DNA of 64,000 nucleotides. Source: Haliotis asinina. Taxonomy: Eukaryota; Mollusca; Gastropoda; Lepetellida; Haliotidae. The stretch spans positions 27,099,118-27,163,117 of the forward strand of contig NC_090280.1 of NCBI RefSeq assembly GCF_037392515.1, written 5' to 3'. The position numbers and the translations under genes are program-made. Shown piece by piece: positions 13,149 to 22,700 of this stretch. The notes beneath the pieces were generated by a model. The model saw only the letters and a list, made by a program, of their open reading frames with translations, did no database searches and was not told where the DNA came from. The first letter of the stretch is position 1; each line of letters opens with the position of its first letter.

Positions 13149-13762
13149 GACATACATAGACAACGTTATACTTCATGTATTATTTCGGCTTTGAAAGGAT
13201 ATACTGGATCAATTACATTTTAGTTTAGGTGCATTCATACATTGGCGCATATTTCTGTTAACCATATTCTGTACTTACGTGCTATAACAACGGCCTGTCT
13301 ACACCCAGTAACTTCCTGTCCATTGCTTCTTTGACAGTAGTAAGTACCAGCGTCCTGTACAGTAACATTGTAGATGGTAAACCTCAGCTGTCCGGCCTGT
13401 GATGGTGAGTCCTCTCCGGTGTATCTGATCCTGGTCGTGTTGCTGGTGCGACTATTGTTGAGTACCACAACACGGTGTGACAAGGGTACGACCACAAGCA
13501 GTTTCTGAGATACCGAGCCATTCACCCACACGGAGTATACGAAGCTGGCATTCTCTGGGTTCATGGTCATGTTAACATCTTCACCGACTCGTGTAACAGT
13601 GTATGGGTATCCAGTTGTCATGGAGGCAAGACCTGCACGCAAAAATAATTCGTCATTAAAACAATTTTTACAGTTCATTGAAATATTTAAGAAAATAATT
13701 TCGATATTTTCACCTGACAAATAGATAATCCACAAATATAAGACAATGCGAGCCAGAAACAT
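4215..13762 (-). CDS. IgSF transmembrane receptor, copy A (10 exons)
   Basis: Predicted type I membrane receptor; ligand unknown. I joined ten exons by GT/AG sites and phase: 13762-13714, 13632-13279, 12774-12475, 10947-10681, 10231-10106, 8765-8750, 7734-7688, 5661-5582, 4725-4660, 4427-4215. The lengths sum to 1,518 nt, or 505 codons plus stop, with no internal stop. Order: signal peptide (1-16), Ig1 (17-134), Ig2 (135-234), Ig3 (235-323), TM (about 332-358), then a basic stop-transfer RKNRIKK and a tail of about 145 residues with Tyr at 370, 391, 407, 422, 430, 442 and 468. Tyr motifs are DVYATV, LTYADP and AVYEEI; YEEI resembles a Src-family SH2 ligand, but none is a strict ITIM. The tail ends Glu-rich. 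Ig2 and Ig3 have canonical Cys-Trp-Cys cores; Ig1 lacks the B-strand Cys. Paralogous to the gene at 47,994-57,099. The gene model is my inference; no transcript was available. Confidence 0.82.
4660..4725 (-). CDS. Copy A exon 9: cytoplasmic segment with two tyrosines
   Basis: 66 nt, phase 0-0, acceptor CTGTCTCCAG, donor AACG/GTAGGT. Encodes SDNAVLIDYAGPVAGEYN followed by CGET. Copy B differs by one extra Asn codon, so the frame is kept. Confidence 0.72.
5288..5468 (+). mobile_element. tRNA-derived SINE
   Basis: A box TGGCCTAGTGG, an eroded B box, body AGTACAATGTGCAAAGTCC, 3' end GAAAGCGGCGTAAAACCAAA and a CTCACTCACTCAC tail. Lies in an intron of the copy A receptor. Counterpart at 49,040-49,208. 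Confidence 0.88.
5582..5661 (-). CDS. Copy A exon 8: cytoplasmic Tyr motif DVYATV
   Basis: 80 nt, acceptor TTTTCCACAG, donor ATCG/GTAAGT; enters in phase 1 and leaves in phase 0. Encodes VSDVYATVQKNQ and, further on, RAYAGAGPS. YATV is a YxxV-type phosphotyrosine candidate, but Asp at -2 breaks the ITIM consensus. Confidence 0.75.
6262..6418 (-). mobile_element. tRNA-derived SINE, minus strand
   Basis: Reverse complement reads GGGGCGGTGGGGTAGCCTAG at the 5' end and GCGGCGTAAAG at the 3' end. Counterpart at 49,988-50,128. Confidence 0.82.
6545..6705 (-). mobile_element. Second SINE-like family, minus strand, 3' part
   Basis: Reverse complement contains CATAGCTGGAATGCTGCTGA and GTGCGATGTAAAC, matching the 3' end of the element at 518-755. 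Counterpart at about 50,287-50,420. Confidence 0.6.
6820..7070. repeat. G-rich minisatellite, about 5 units of 47-48 bp
   Basis: Unit includes GGCGGTTGGGTGGAGGTGGG and GGTTGGGGTGGGGTTT. The plus strand is almost pure G/T/A with many GGG and GGGG runs, so G-quadruplex formation is plausible. Copy B holds only about two diverged units at 51,185-51,290. Gly/Trp-rich and Pro-rich ORFs across it are artefacts of the repeat. Confidence 0.9.
7424..7565 (+). mobile_element. tRNA-derived SINE, degenerate
   Basis: Retains GCTAGTGG, GCGTTCGCTCGTTACGCCGA, GTACAATGTGTGAAGCCC and AGATATTGTTGGAATATCG. The tail is lost. Counterpart at 51,466-51,618 keeps GCGTTTAACTAAACTCAC. Confidence 0.75.
7688..7734 (-). 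CDS. Copy A exon 7: cytoplasmic acidic segment
   Basis: 47 nt, acceptor CTTTCAG, donor AGTG/GTAAGT. Encodes AGMADNEAQFQQDPSG, entered in phase 2 and left in phase 1. It is 9 nt shorter than copy B, which has an extra Asp-Arg-Ser. Confidence 0.72.
7965..8665. repeat. 26-bp minisatellite, about 26 units
   Basis: Unit TAGGAGTAACTCTGTACCTT plus AACTTG, with recurring variants AACTTGAAGG and ATCCTCTAGG that themselves recur in blocks, which suggests array expansion of multi-unit segments. It lies in the intron just after the 16-nt microexon. Copy B has only about four units. Confidence 0.93.
8750..8765 (-). CDS. Copy A exon 6: 16-nt microexon
   Basis: Flanked by an ATCTATTTCAG acceptor and a GTGAGG donor. 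Sixteen nucleotides shift the phase from 1 to 2, exactly what is needed to read exon 7 in its open acidic frame. Copy B has an equal-length microexon with the same splice sites. It encodes ECKVY plus the first two bases of Arg. Confidence 0.68.
8806..9976 (+). mobile_element. Penelope-like element, 5'-truncated
   Basis: Absent from copy B, so its borders are readable: AAATCACTTCTAA is duplicated at 8,793-8,805 and 9,976-9,988. It carries the end of a reverse transcriptase and a GIY-YIG nuclease domain, then a 3' end finishing in an AATAAAGAAGAAGTTGAC region. It lies in the intron between the microexon and the TM exon of the copy A receptor, antisense to the gene. Confidence 0.87.
8857..9570 (+). 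pseudogene. Penelope-like RT/GIY-YIG fragment
   Basis: Family knowledge: Penelope-like elements encode RT followed by a GIY-YIG endonuclease. The catalytic VDDTF is visible at 8,857 (the preceding aromatic is a stop codon), then LTMEIEYQHKLPFLNVA. Near 9,035 the frame shifts into HHPQIKRAIISTLTRRAKS. After a further shift, 9,352-9,570 encodes the GIY-YIG-like core CMYKHMCDCGSSYVGMTSRP with RLKEHR. Frameshifts and 5' truncation make it non-functional. Confidence 0.85.
10106..10231 (-). CDS. Copy A exon 5: transmembrane segment
   Basis: 126 nt, phase 1-1, acceptor ATGTTGCAG and donor AAAG/GTATTG. A short stalk (RELTESG) precedes about 27 hydrophobic residues and then FRKNRIKK, a positively charged stop-transfer that puts the C-terminus inside the cell. 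Confidence 0.85.
10681..10947 (-). CDS. Copy A exon 4: third Ig domain
   Basis: 267 nt, phase 1-1, acceptor ATATTCCAG and donor TTCA/GTAAGG. It encodes VTVRC in the B strand, VTWW in the C strand and GQYTC in the F strand, plus an extra Cys pair in the B-C region (ADCNPTC). Sequons NGT, NNS and NLT are present. The copy B counterpart is broken. Confidence 0.87.
12475..12774 (-). CDS. Copy A exon 3: second Ig domain
   Basis: 300 nt, phase 1-1, acceptor TTCACAG and donor CTCT/GTGAGT. It encodes a canonical Ig fold: VTLTC in the B strand, YIW in the C strand and GDTYSC in the F strand. A Ser/Pro-rich B-C loop and the sequons NVS, NVT and NMT are visible. Confidence 0.88.
13095..13150. repeat. 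CT/CA microsatellite
   Basis: A run of CT dinucleotides passes directly into CA dinucleotides. It lies in the intron between Ig1 and Ig2 of copy A. Confidence 0.92.
13279..13632 (-). CDS. Copy A exon 2: non-canonical V-like Ig domain
   Basis: 354 nt, phase 1-1, with a TTTTTGCGTGCAG acceptor and a GCAC/GTAAGT donor. The F-strand motif DAGTYYC and a C-strand VW are clear. The B-strand cysteine is replaced by Met in VNMTMNP, and a second Cys lies 11 residues after the F-strand Cys, in VTGC. Several N-glycosylation sequons are present (NMT, NAS, NGS, NTT, NVT). Confidence 0.85.
13714..13762 (-). CDS. Copy A exon 1: signal peptide
   Basis: The ATG at 13,762 opens a hydrophobic leader, MFLARIVLYLWIIYLS, ending in phase 1 at a CAG/GTGAAA donor. 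An in-frame upstream Met exists, but the copy B equivalent also starts at MFLF, which favours this start. Confidence 0.72.
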
Positions 13763-13899
13763 GACCACTAGCGATTTCAGTTCATACTGACACATCACTT
13801 ACTTCAGCATTATTTCCTAAAGCGTCAAAATATTTAGTTTCGGTCCATAATATTTCCCTATAACAGCCACTTCCCGCTTGGTCCGTGATTGTTAAAATA

Positions 13900-16140
13900 T
13901 ATCATTTTCTGTGTATAGCATATGTGTTAAGAAATAAGTATCCCGATGACACCGGTTCTATGGGTCAGTGACTGGGTTTATTATTATCCTGGCCAGCGTG
14001 AAGCTGTATATACTGGACAAAACTAGTTAAGGATATATTGTAATTTTTTAAATCATTGATAGCAATATATATGTATAAACTGGTAAGACATCAGTCATGA
14101 AAATAAGAACATCAGTAACTTATTTTGTCCAGTATATATGTATACCGATTTTGAATTATGGCAGGTGTGAGGAAACTGGAATATCGCTGATTGTGGTTTG
14201 CACATTTCTCAAGTTATGTAATTTCACTTATGTACTTTTCACGACCCGTTGGCAGAACGTCTTCCGATCATACCCCAGGTCCATATATTTTGTATCCTAT
14301 CTCATGTAATGTAGTATCCCACTTATTGATGGTGGGCGGGATTTCATCCTGGTCTGTAGGAAGACGACAAGGGAGAGTTAACCTCGGCGTTACTCAACAT
14401 GTTTAAGTCCCACTGGGTGGGCCGTCCCGAGTTACGAGATTTCTGCTCTGTTGTTCGTCGAAGGACACATGGGGAAATTAAAAGCCAAACATCCATGCTT
14501 CGCCCCAAATTCAACCCGCCCCAGAATCCACGAACAAAGTCACCTGCTTACGTGTTGCGTGTGCTTTGTTGTGAGGCAGAGGTCTTAGAAACTCTGAGGA
14601 GGCCAGCTGCCAAACACGATCACCCATCCGAGCAATGCTACTCGCGAGTAAAGTTGCTTAATTTTCACTGATTTGCACACTGGACTCTATGCACAGAAAT
14701 ACACACAGCCACAAAGTCCACAAAGATCACCAAAAGTTAGCAGTAGTGGTGTATATACGTATATATTGACTGGAAGGTTTCTGTCTAAGTTGGGTACATC
14801 ATGAATTCTCTATGTGTTACATGATTTTCATAGTTACTGTTACACTCACTGACTCATTGTGTATGACTGTATGCCAGTTGTTTACAGATAAATCAAGTGG
14901 TATGGAGCAAAAGTGTTAACGCAGTTGAGGTTTTGTAAGAAGGTTTTTCAAACAAAATGATAAAGTATAACATGTATCATTGGCAAAGAACGGTTTTCCC
15001 TCATTAGGGAACTGCCCCACCGGTCAAACAGCCGATGGGGGAAGACATAACCACCAACTGGCCAAGGAGCCTTCTCAAACATGGAATGAGTGGAAAGCCG
15101 GATACAGGCTAGGAATGTCAGCTGTGGTACTTGATTAACCATCAGTGCTGGGCAGTTCGGGTCTGAAGCCGAGAGTGCAGTCACCCCGTGTAGCAGAAAA
15201 AAGAATAATAAATCTTGTGGACCCATGTCGGACTTGGGTTCTGAACAGACGACATATCCCCCCCAGAAGACACTCTGAGGCGGATATATTGGTGGAGCCA
15301 AGGTCCCAGTATCTCTCACCCTGCAAGAACTGAGATTAGTTTGCCTATTTTTTCAATATTAACTTCGTCTGGGGTCCACACCAGCCACGATTCTATTCTA
15401 GATCTGTATCAAAAGCAGACACCTACTGGTATCAACTCTTTAGCCACTTTTTTGACTTGAGTGCAAAACCAAAGGCCTGTCGACTAACGGGAAATAATTC
15501 TCGTGAACGTTCAGCTGAACAATATCCCTTCAGAACAATCAGCTCACCATCTGAAACAGTGTGTTTCTGTAGTGTCATATTCATTGTTACAAACTGTGCC
15601 TGACCATTCACCACATCGAGGACAAGTTCTACATTCCCTGCTCATACTGAACAAGAACCATCGCTCCTAACGACAGGAACCATTCTACCTTGTCAACACC
15701 CACCTCCTTCCAACATCCAAGTAAGACCATCCAAACCCAATACAGGACATATTGCCAAGTGCCAATTGTGCTGGGGCTGTACCACATCACTCTCCACATT
15801 GGTGTGCAGTTGTTTTGTCATTGTTGATTATCTTCTACATGTCAAATTTTTACATAATCATTACATAATGTCGTAGTATCAACTCAAGCCCTTGAATGCC
15901 ATTGACCACCTACCACTGCTTAGTCATTAAATAGCTTATGAGACAAATCCCGCTACCAGTCCCTACCAATCAGTCCCTATCACCCCTATAAATCATTCCT
16001 CCCCCTCCCATGACCCCTCTCCCCTTACTGGGTCATATTTGATGAAACTGGGCCTAACACACTTTTATCACCCAAAGCCATTAAGAAACCCCCCCAAGCC
16101 TCGCTACTAATTAAGGAATCAGACTCCTTAGTGCCAACTT
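13900..16140. other. Spacer between duplication copy A and the old Gypsy element
   Basis: Apart from the MITE-like element I see no supported gene. Short ORFs at 14,399-14,671 and 14,948-15,333 have no family I can name. The last part, from about 15,600, may be decayed gag of the Gypsy element whose zinc knuckle starts at 16,169, but frames are too broken to tell. Confidence 0.5.
14005..14140. mobile_element. MITE-like element with ATACTGGACAAAA ends
   Basis: ATATACTGGACAAAA near 14,008 is mirrored by TTTTGTCCAGTATAT near 14,122, with about 100 bp of AT-rich non-coding DNA between. Short inverted ends and no ORF suit a non-autonomous DNA transposon. I could not fix the target duplication. 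Confidence 0.5.
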
Positions 16141-18329
16141 TCCATTCCTCCCACCCGACCATCTCCGCTGTTACAAATGCAACAAGCAGGGCCACCATAT
16201 CCGTACGTGTCCAAATCAGCCACAGTATAGACAATGATGCCAGATGAATGCTGTGCCAGAGAAACAGCAGAAACCTCCTACTCCTCCACTGTCCCAAACT
16301 CTCAATAACATTAACATAGCACAGTAGCAGTTACCATCAGTAACATCCCATTTAAGGCACTGGTAGATACGGGTGCAAGCACAAACTGTATTGGTCATTC
16401 CCATTTCAACAACCTTGGGGTCTGATAAATTTTCTCTTACACCCAGCTAGTCCAGATGGCAGAAAGCTTAATGTGCCTGGGTCAGCTGACTTAGCTGCGT
16501 GGCCTTGACTTCCTCAAAAAACATTCAGCTTCAGTAGACTATTCCAATAACAAACTCTGTCTTTACCACAATTTAACCGAAACCCCTTTGCTTAGTCCTC
16601 CAACAGAACATATCTTAGTCAGATGCCCCTCGCATGTTTGTATCCCTCCATGATCGGAGCTGTGTTTGCAATTAGACATCCCAATTAACACCCCGGGAAC
16701 CTCCCCTGGTATGCTGTAGCCTCAGTGTACTTTGACCCAGACTCATCAGGTCATAGGCATTCATTGTGTAGTGAAGGGCGTCGACTCTCAGGTTCCAGAT
16801 TACTCAACCCAACCAACTCTACAATTACTTTGCTGGCTTTGTTTGAGATCCTTGAGCCAGACCTTGGATCCACTTAGAGGACACCTTATCTGGACAGTTA
16901 GAGACTATCAACCGTGTATCTTGACTGAGAGTCAGCCCACGACTGTCTTGACTCACCAGACATTGGAACTGGACATTGACCTTTCCTCAGCTGATCTTTC
17001 TACCAAACAGAAACATACCTTGTTATCATTCATTGGTCAGCACCGTGACTGTTTCGCTAAGGACATCAGTGAGCTAGGTAGGACTCACATGTTCTCTCAT
17101 TCCATAGACACTGGAAATAGCCAGCCTCTTTGTAAATGTCCATACTCAGTAAACACCAAACATAGACATGCAATGGACACACACATCAAGGACATGTTAG
17201 AAACTGACATAACTGACCCTTCCCTTTCCCCTTGGTCTGCCCCTGTCCTGTTAGTTAAAAAGAAATCGGGAGAGACGGGTGAAACGCTATCCTATCGGTA
17301 ATATTGATGAATCCTTAATGTCACTAGGAAATAGTCATCCTCAGATTTTCTCATCGCTTGACATGATGGGCGGCTATCGTCAGATTCCTTTGTACCCGCA
17401 CAGTCGGCAGAAAACTACCGTTATTGCCCCTGGTCACGGCCAGTTCCATTTCAAAGTCATTGCCTTTGGACTGGTCAGTGCACCAAGTTGTTTTTCATTC
17501 ATCATGTCCTCCTTAACATATTTGGATGACCAGTTGATTCACTGCAAGTCATTTGATGAATACCTTCACAAAATAGAAGAAGTGTTCAACAAATTTCGAG
17601 AGGCTGGGATAAAACTTAACCCTTCAAAATGCCTATTACCGGTGACCATTTGGCTTTACAATTCCTGAGGTCAATCAAGGATGCCACGGGAAAGTTCGGT
17701 CGCTGGTCTCTCCTACTGAGTCTGTATGATTTTGACATTCGGTATGTGCCTGGCCCTAAACATGGCAATGCGGATGGTATGAGCAGACGGTCATATGCGA
17801 CTGCAGTCCCCTATGATGATGAGAGTCATCTAGGAATACGTACCATTACTACACCTAAGACTGACCTAATGACTGATACGCCAACAGACCAGCACCAAAC
17901 CCCATTTGAATACTGCAAAGTAGTTGTCATCTCGGGGACACAACTAGCTGAATTACAACAGCTAGACGAAGCACTTGCAGATATCATCCGTTATCTCACT
18001 GATAATGTACTCCCGGGTGATGACAAAGCAGTCCACCGTGTGCTACTACAAACCCCGGATTATGTCATGGTCGAGGGTTTGCTTACATACATCATGATAT
18101 AATGAAAGCTTATCATGATAGCTTTCTGTCATCGCACCTTGGCGTCAACAGATGTTATGCATCCAGTTGGCTTAAGCACTTTTGGCCTGGTATGTACAGC
18201 TTTGTTAAGATGTGGATTGGGTCATGTACTGATAGTCATGGGGCAAAGCAGTATCTCCACTACCGAAGGGCACTACCACTACCCTTTGTTGATGTTTTTG
18301 ACCGACGGTCAATTGCCCTTATTGGCAAA
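16140..18329 (+). pseudogene. Old Gypsy element: gag end, PR, RT, RNase H end, IN start
   Basis: Domains in conventional Ty3/Gypsy order. A CCHC zinc knuckle, CYKCNKQGHHIRTC, lies at 16,169-16,210. A protease core, LVDTGAS, is near 16,363. RT begins with SPWSAPVLLVKKKSG and continues after a frameshift with SSLDMMGGYRQIPL, and YLDD lies at 17,519-17,530. About ten residues before YLDD are missing. After NPSKC the frame jumps to DHLALQFLRSIKD and YVPGPKHGNADGMSRR, so RT thumb and most of RNase H are deleted. The integrase zinc finger (YHDSFLSSHLG, then WPGM) has lost its last Cys (CTDS). The element is cut at 18,334 by a younger LTR element and resumes at 25,752. Confidence 0.87.
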
Positions 18330-18334
18330 CTCAT

Positions 18335-19583
18335 TGTCACATACTAGAGTAAAAACCAAACCCCAGATTTAAAAGTTAATGCCATTTATTAACTAAATCT
18401 ATCTTATTTACAATAAACCATTTAGGTTCGCCTTCACACCTGCATTCTCACCTCATCAAAATACCCTCGTACACTTTCCCTGCACCCTCACGCATGCCCA
18501 TCATACTTCACTCTTCAAATATACACACATACAGTCATACCATCACTCCCATCAACTCACAATATCACAACACTACAAATATCTTTAAAGAAATACAGCA
18601 CAAATCATATACTTATATTATTCACACTAAAGATGGAATCGACAATAACCATTCATTGAAAGCACAAATCAGTCTATTATGGTTCACTGTTCCCATCACA
18701 ATCGATGTTGTTGTTCTGTCACCATATGTAGGGGTTCAAACAGTTTATGATATCGGTGGTATATTAGGGGTCCTTCCCCTGCGTGTTACTCTTCACACAC
18801 TTGGTTGGCATGTCACTTTGATCCCTAATGATCAAACGGTGCAGCCTTACTGGCGGGGCACGGCACGCTCCCCAGACACCCAGGTCAGTTCAGCTATACA
18901 CAGGCGGCATATCGATCTCTCACGATCGGCGAGACAGCCTTACGGGGTGTAACACCTACCCCGGACACTGAATACAAAAAGCACACTATGTACATGGTAT
19001 CTTTACACATACACAACATATGGGTTTTACACATACAAAATGTGTTTACACGGCTGTTTTACAGTACTTAATATACCACACTATCACTGTACTTTACACA
19101 TAACTGTTGTCTGAACATCATTATTACCCCATCATACTAGCTTAGGAACATTCTAAATGCTTTCATTATAAATCACAATTCTTTCACATTCCAACCTTCA
19201 GCAATAATATGGCACATATTACATATTATAAGGTGAAAGCTAAACTTCAATACATATACAAACAATTCAATCACAAGATAACACAAAATCATAATACTCA
19301 CACCAGCTGAATATATAGGGAAAACAGCCAACCTCACACACATACACTTTGCAACTGGTTGCCAACTCACAATCTTCAAATCAAACCTTATATACCCCCC
19401 AAGCTACATGATTGACCCCAAGCCTACTACCCAGCCACATACAATAGTCTTTCCTACTGCACACCTCAGATCCGAACAATAGCTCACTGCCCTCGCTCAC
19501 AAGTCCTCACTCCACACTTATCACCCTTCACATTTAAACACTCAACCTATACTGTATACATTATAATAATTGTGATCTTGACA
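18335..19583 (-). repeat. 3' LTR of the GMR1-like element
   Basis: 1,249 bp, starting TGTCACATACTAG and ending GATCTTGACA on the plus strand. Equal in length to the right LTR, and I saw no difference in the stretches compared, including a 152-codon and a 68-codon frame that are identical in both. Confidence 0.95.
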
Positions 19584-19597
19584 ATACCTCCCCCCTT
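19584..19597 (-). other. Polypurine tract
   Basis: AAGGGGGGAGGTAT on the minus strand directly abuts the 3' LTR, the expected site for plus-strand DNA priming. Confidence 0.85.
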
Positions 19598-19715
19598 AGA
19601 TAACTGTTTAGGAAACAGTTATAACACTCACAAGATCACATGAACTATGTACAGTTGCCTGCCTCTACATCACAGAGTGTACATTTGTGAACATAATTCA
19701 TAAGGCATAAATCGC

Positions 19716-22700
19716 TTATGGTGGACATCGACTCAGCATGTCAGCACCAACATTCTCAGAACCTTTCACCGCACGTATCAGGAATCGGTATGGTTGCAAA
19801 GCTAAGGCCCACCTCATGACTCGCCCGTTCGTCAGCTTAGCTTTACTCATCCATACAAGAGGCTGATGATCAGTTTCTAAAACAAACTCCCTCCCATACA
19901 AATATCTCGTCAACTTTTGTACTGCCCACACTATTGCTAAACACTCTTTCTCAATAGTGGAGTAAGCTTTCTCTCTCTTCAGTAGCTTTCTACTCACAAA
20001 CATTATGGGAAATTTCTCATTCTCATGCTCCTGCAACAATATTCCACCTATCCCTACATCAGAAGCATCTGTGCGTACTAAGAATGGTTTGTGCAAATCT
20101 GGAAGCCGTAAAATTGGAAAAGTTGACAAATACTTCTTCAGTGACTGAAAAGCATTCTCTTGAGATTCGGTCCATTCAACTTTGTTTGACTTACCTTTTT
20201 TTGTCAAATCAGTGAGTGGTGCTGCAATTGCTGCAAAGTTAGGAATGAACTTCCTATAATAACCAGTAAGTCCTATCAGGGCTCTTACCTGTTTCTTCGT
20301 CTCTGGTCGGGCCAGATTCAGAATCTTGTCTAAATTGTGTGGCTTTGGAGCTAACTGACCTTCCCCAACAGTGTGACCTAGGAATTCCAAATGTGTATAC
20401 CCTATCTTTACCTTGGAAGGGCGCGCTGTCAAATGATGCTGCCTGAGATGATCAAACACCATTCTGAGACTATGTTTGTGATTCTCCCAGTCCTCTGTTC
20501 CTTCTATGATGTCATCAATATAATTATCAACATTGGGAATATCTTTCAGGACTTTTCTCATCAACCGCGAAAAAACTGCTGGAGCATTCACAACCCCAAA
20601 TGGCATAACCTTCCATTGATACAGCCCATCAGGGGTGATAAAAGCAGTGTACTTTTTGCTCCCTTCCTCCATGGGAATTTGCCAATAAGCTTTACTAATA
20701 TCAATTTTGGTCAGATATTTGCACTTACTCAACTTGCTGAATACAGCCTCAGCCAATGGAATAGGTTCCGGATCAAATACTGATATCTGATTTAACCTTC
20801 TGAAATCTGTACAGAAACGGTAACTCTCGTCAGACTTTTTGATTAATACTACTGGAGCAGCATAAGGAGATTCTGATGGTTCTATCACATCCATACTTAA
20901 CATGGATTCTACTTCTCTAGCAACCACCTCCCGCATATGATGGGGCAAAGGGTAGGGCTTGGACCTGATTGGTTCAGTAGAAGTTAACTTGATTTTGTAT
21001 TCTATAGAGTCTGTCCTACCAGGTAAATCTGTGAGCACATCTTGATATTCAGCAACTAGCTCTCTCACATCTTGTTTCTGCTCTGGTGTCAAATCCGGAG
21101 AAATGTCCACGTCCAAATATGTTTCTTTAGCAGTAAGAGGAATTGTCATGACATCCAACTGTTCTGAACCTGAGCTAACCTCGTCCATTGGTTCTTGAAC
21201 ATCAACTAACCCTGCTCCTACGTACTGTAAGCTGGCAATACTTACATCACACATCATTGTATTCACAGCAATTTCCCTGTCAACGTACTTCTTTAATAAA
21301 TTTGCATGGTAAGTTTTCAACTTATCCCCGACTCTCACTCGATAATTGCCAATACCAAACCGTTCCTCAATGATGTATGGGCCTTTCCACTGTAGCAATA
21401 ATTTGTTCTGATTGGTTGGTAACAATACCAATACCTTGTCACCTGGAACCATCTTTCTATCTTTTGACCTGGCATTGTAATATTTCTGATACCTTCCAGA
21501 AGCTTTCTTAAGTTCTTGATGCGCTAAACGCATGGTATCTTCAATCCTGTTTTGGAGATCTACTACATATTCATAAGTAGTCCTGACCTCATTATTTGCA
21601 ATGTCTTTAGTCCACAATTCACGTAAAATTTGTACTGGACCTCTAATTTTCCTGCCATACAATAGGTCAAAAGGAGCAAATCCTAAACTCTCTTGAGGTA
21701 CCTCTCTATAAGCAAACAGAAGTGCAGGTATATACCTATCCCAATCTTGAGGACGTTCAGCACTTAGCCTTTTCAACATGGTTTTCAAAGTGCCATTGAA
21801 TCGCTCAACTAGGCCATTACACATGGGGTGATATGGTGTAGTGGTCAACTGTTTCAATGATAACAAGCGGCTAACTTCTTTCATCACCGCAGAGGTAAAT
21901 TGGGAACCCATGTCTGTCAATATTTCCTTAGGGACGCCAACTCTACAAAATATCTCCAACAATGCTTCTGCCACATACTCGGTCTCAATCCTAGGCAATG
22001 CTACAGCTTCAGGATATCTAGTTGCATAATCTACAACTGTTAAAATATATCTATTGCCTCTATCTGTAACTGGGTATATTGGGCCAATCAGATCCACTGC
22101 TACTCTCTCAAAAGGAGTCTCAATCAATGGCATTGTACCTAACGGGATTTTGCTGACCTTCCCCTTGGGTGTAGTACGCTGACAAATATCACAGGATATG
22201 CAGTAACGTCTAACATCCCCCTGTACACCAGGCCAGTAAAACTGTGAGGTCACTCTATCCAAAGTCTTCTTGCTACCCATATGACCACCCATCAGTGCCT
22301 CATGAGATACTCTCAGAACATCCTTTCTCAAACTTGTAGGTACAACTGCTTGTACAACTGGTTTACCGTTATTGACTTTAGCAGAAACATGCCTTCTGTA
22401 CAACAAGCCATGATCAATGAAGTAACCAGATGTACCTTGAGTAGTGTTTCTGACCTTGTTCTCTTCCGCCAATTTCCACATTTTCTTCAAACTCTCATCC
22501 TGTTTCTGCATTTCCATAAACTCATTTCTACTCAAAGAAATACCTACTGACTCCATAGTTTTCATCGGGATTTTACCTTCTTCTCTCACTCTTTTCTGAC
22601 CTCTAGTTTCTACTGCTAAAACTGGTTCTGTGAGTTCTGGGAAGGGATTATCAGGGGCTCTAACTCCAGGAATATTACCCAAGATCAAATCACACAAAGG

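Larger units (their letters stand above)
1..13900. repeat. Segmental duplication, copy A
   Basis: This block aligns collinearly with 42,808-57,235: SINEs, minisatellites, hairpin elements and all ten exons of the IgSF gene occur in the same order, orientation and approximate spacing. It runs off the left edge of the window, so its true start is unknown. Copy-A-specific changes are a Penelope-like insertion (8,806-9,976), a CT-rich microsatellite (about 3,780-3,878), expansion of a 26-bp minisatellite and of a G-rich minisatellite, and a Cys-preserving third Ig exon. Similarity fades just upstream of exon 1, near 13,900. Both copies have diverged by many substitutions and small indels, so this is not an assembly duplicate. 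Confidence 0.9.

Noticed and set aside
14948-15333. Minus-strand ORFs ending in GFRPELP-like sequence, faintly like sulfatase-modifying-factor C-termini
   Set aside because: The resemblance is a few residues, frames are short and there is no conserved core; I cannot support a call.
19173-19379. 68-codon minus-strand ORF in the LTR, repeated at 25,336
   Set aside because: Identical in both LTRs and without a domain; part of the LTR rather than a gene.
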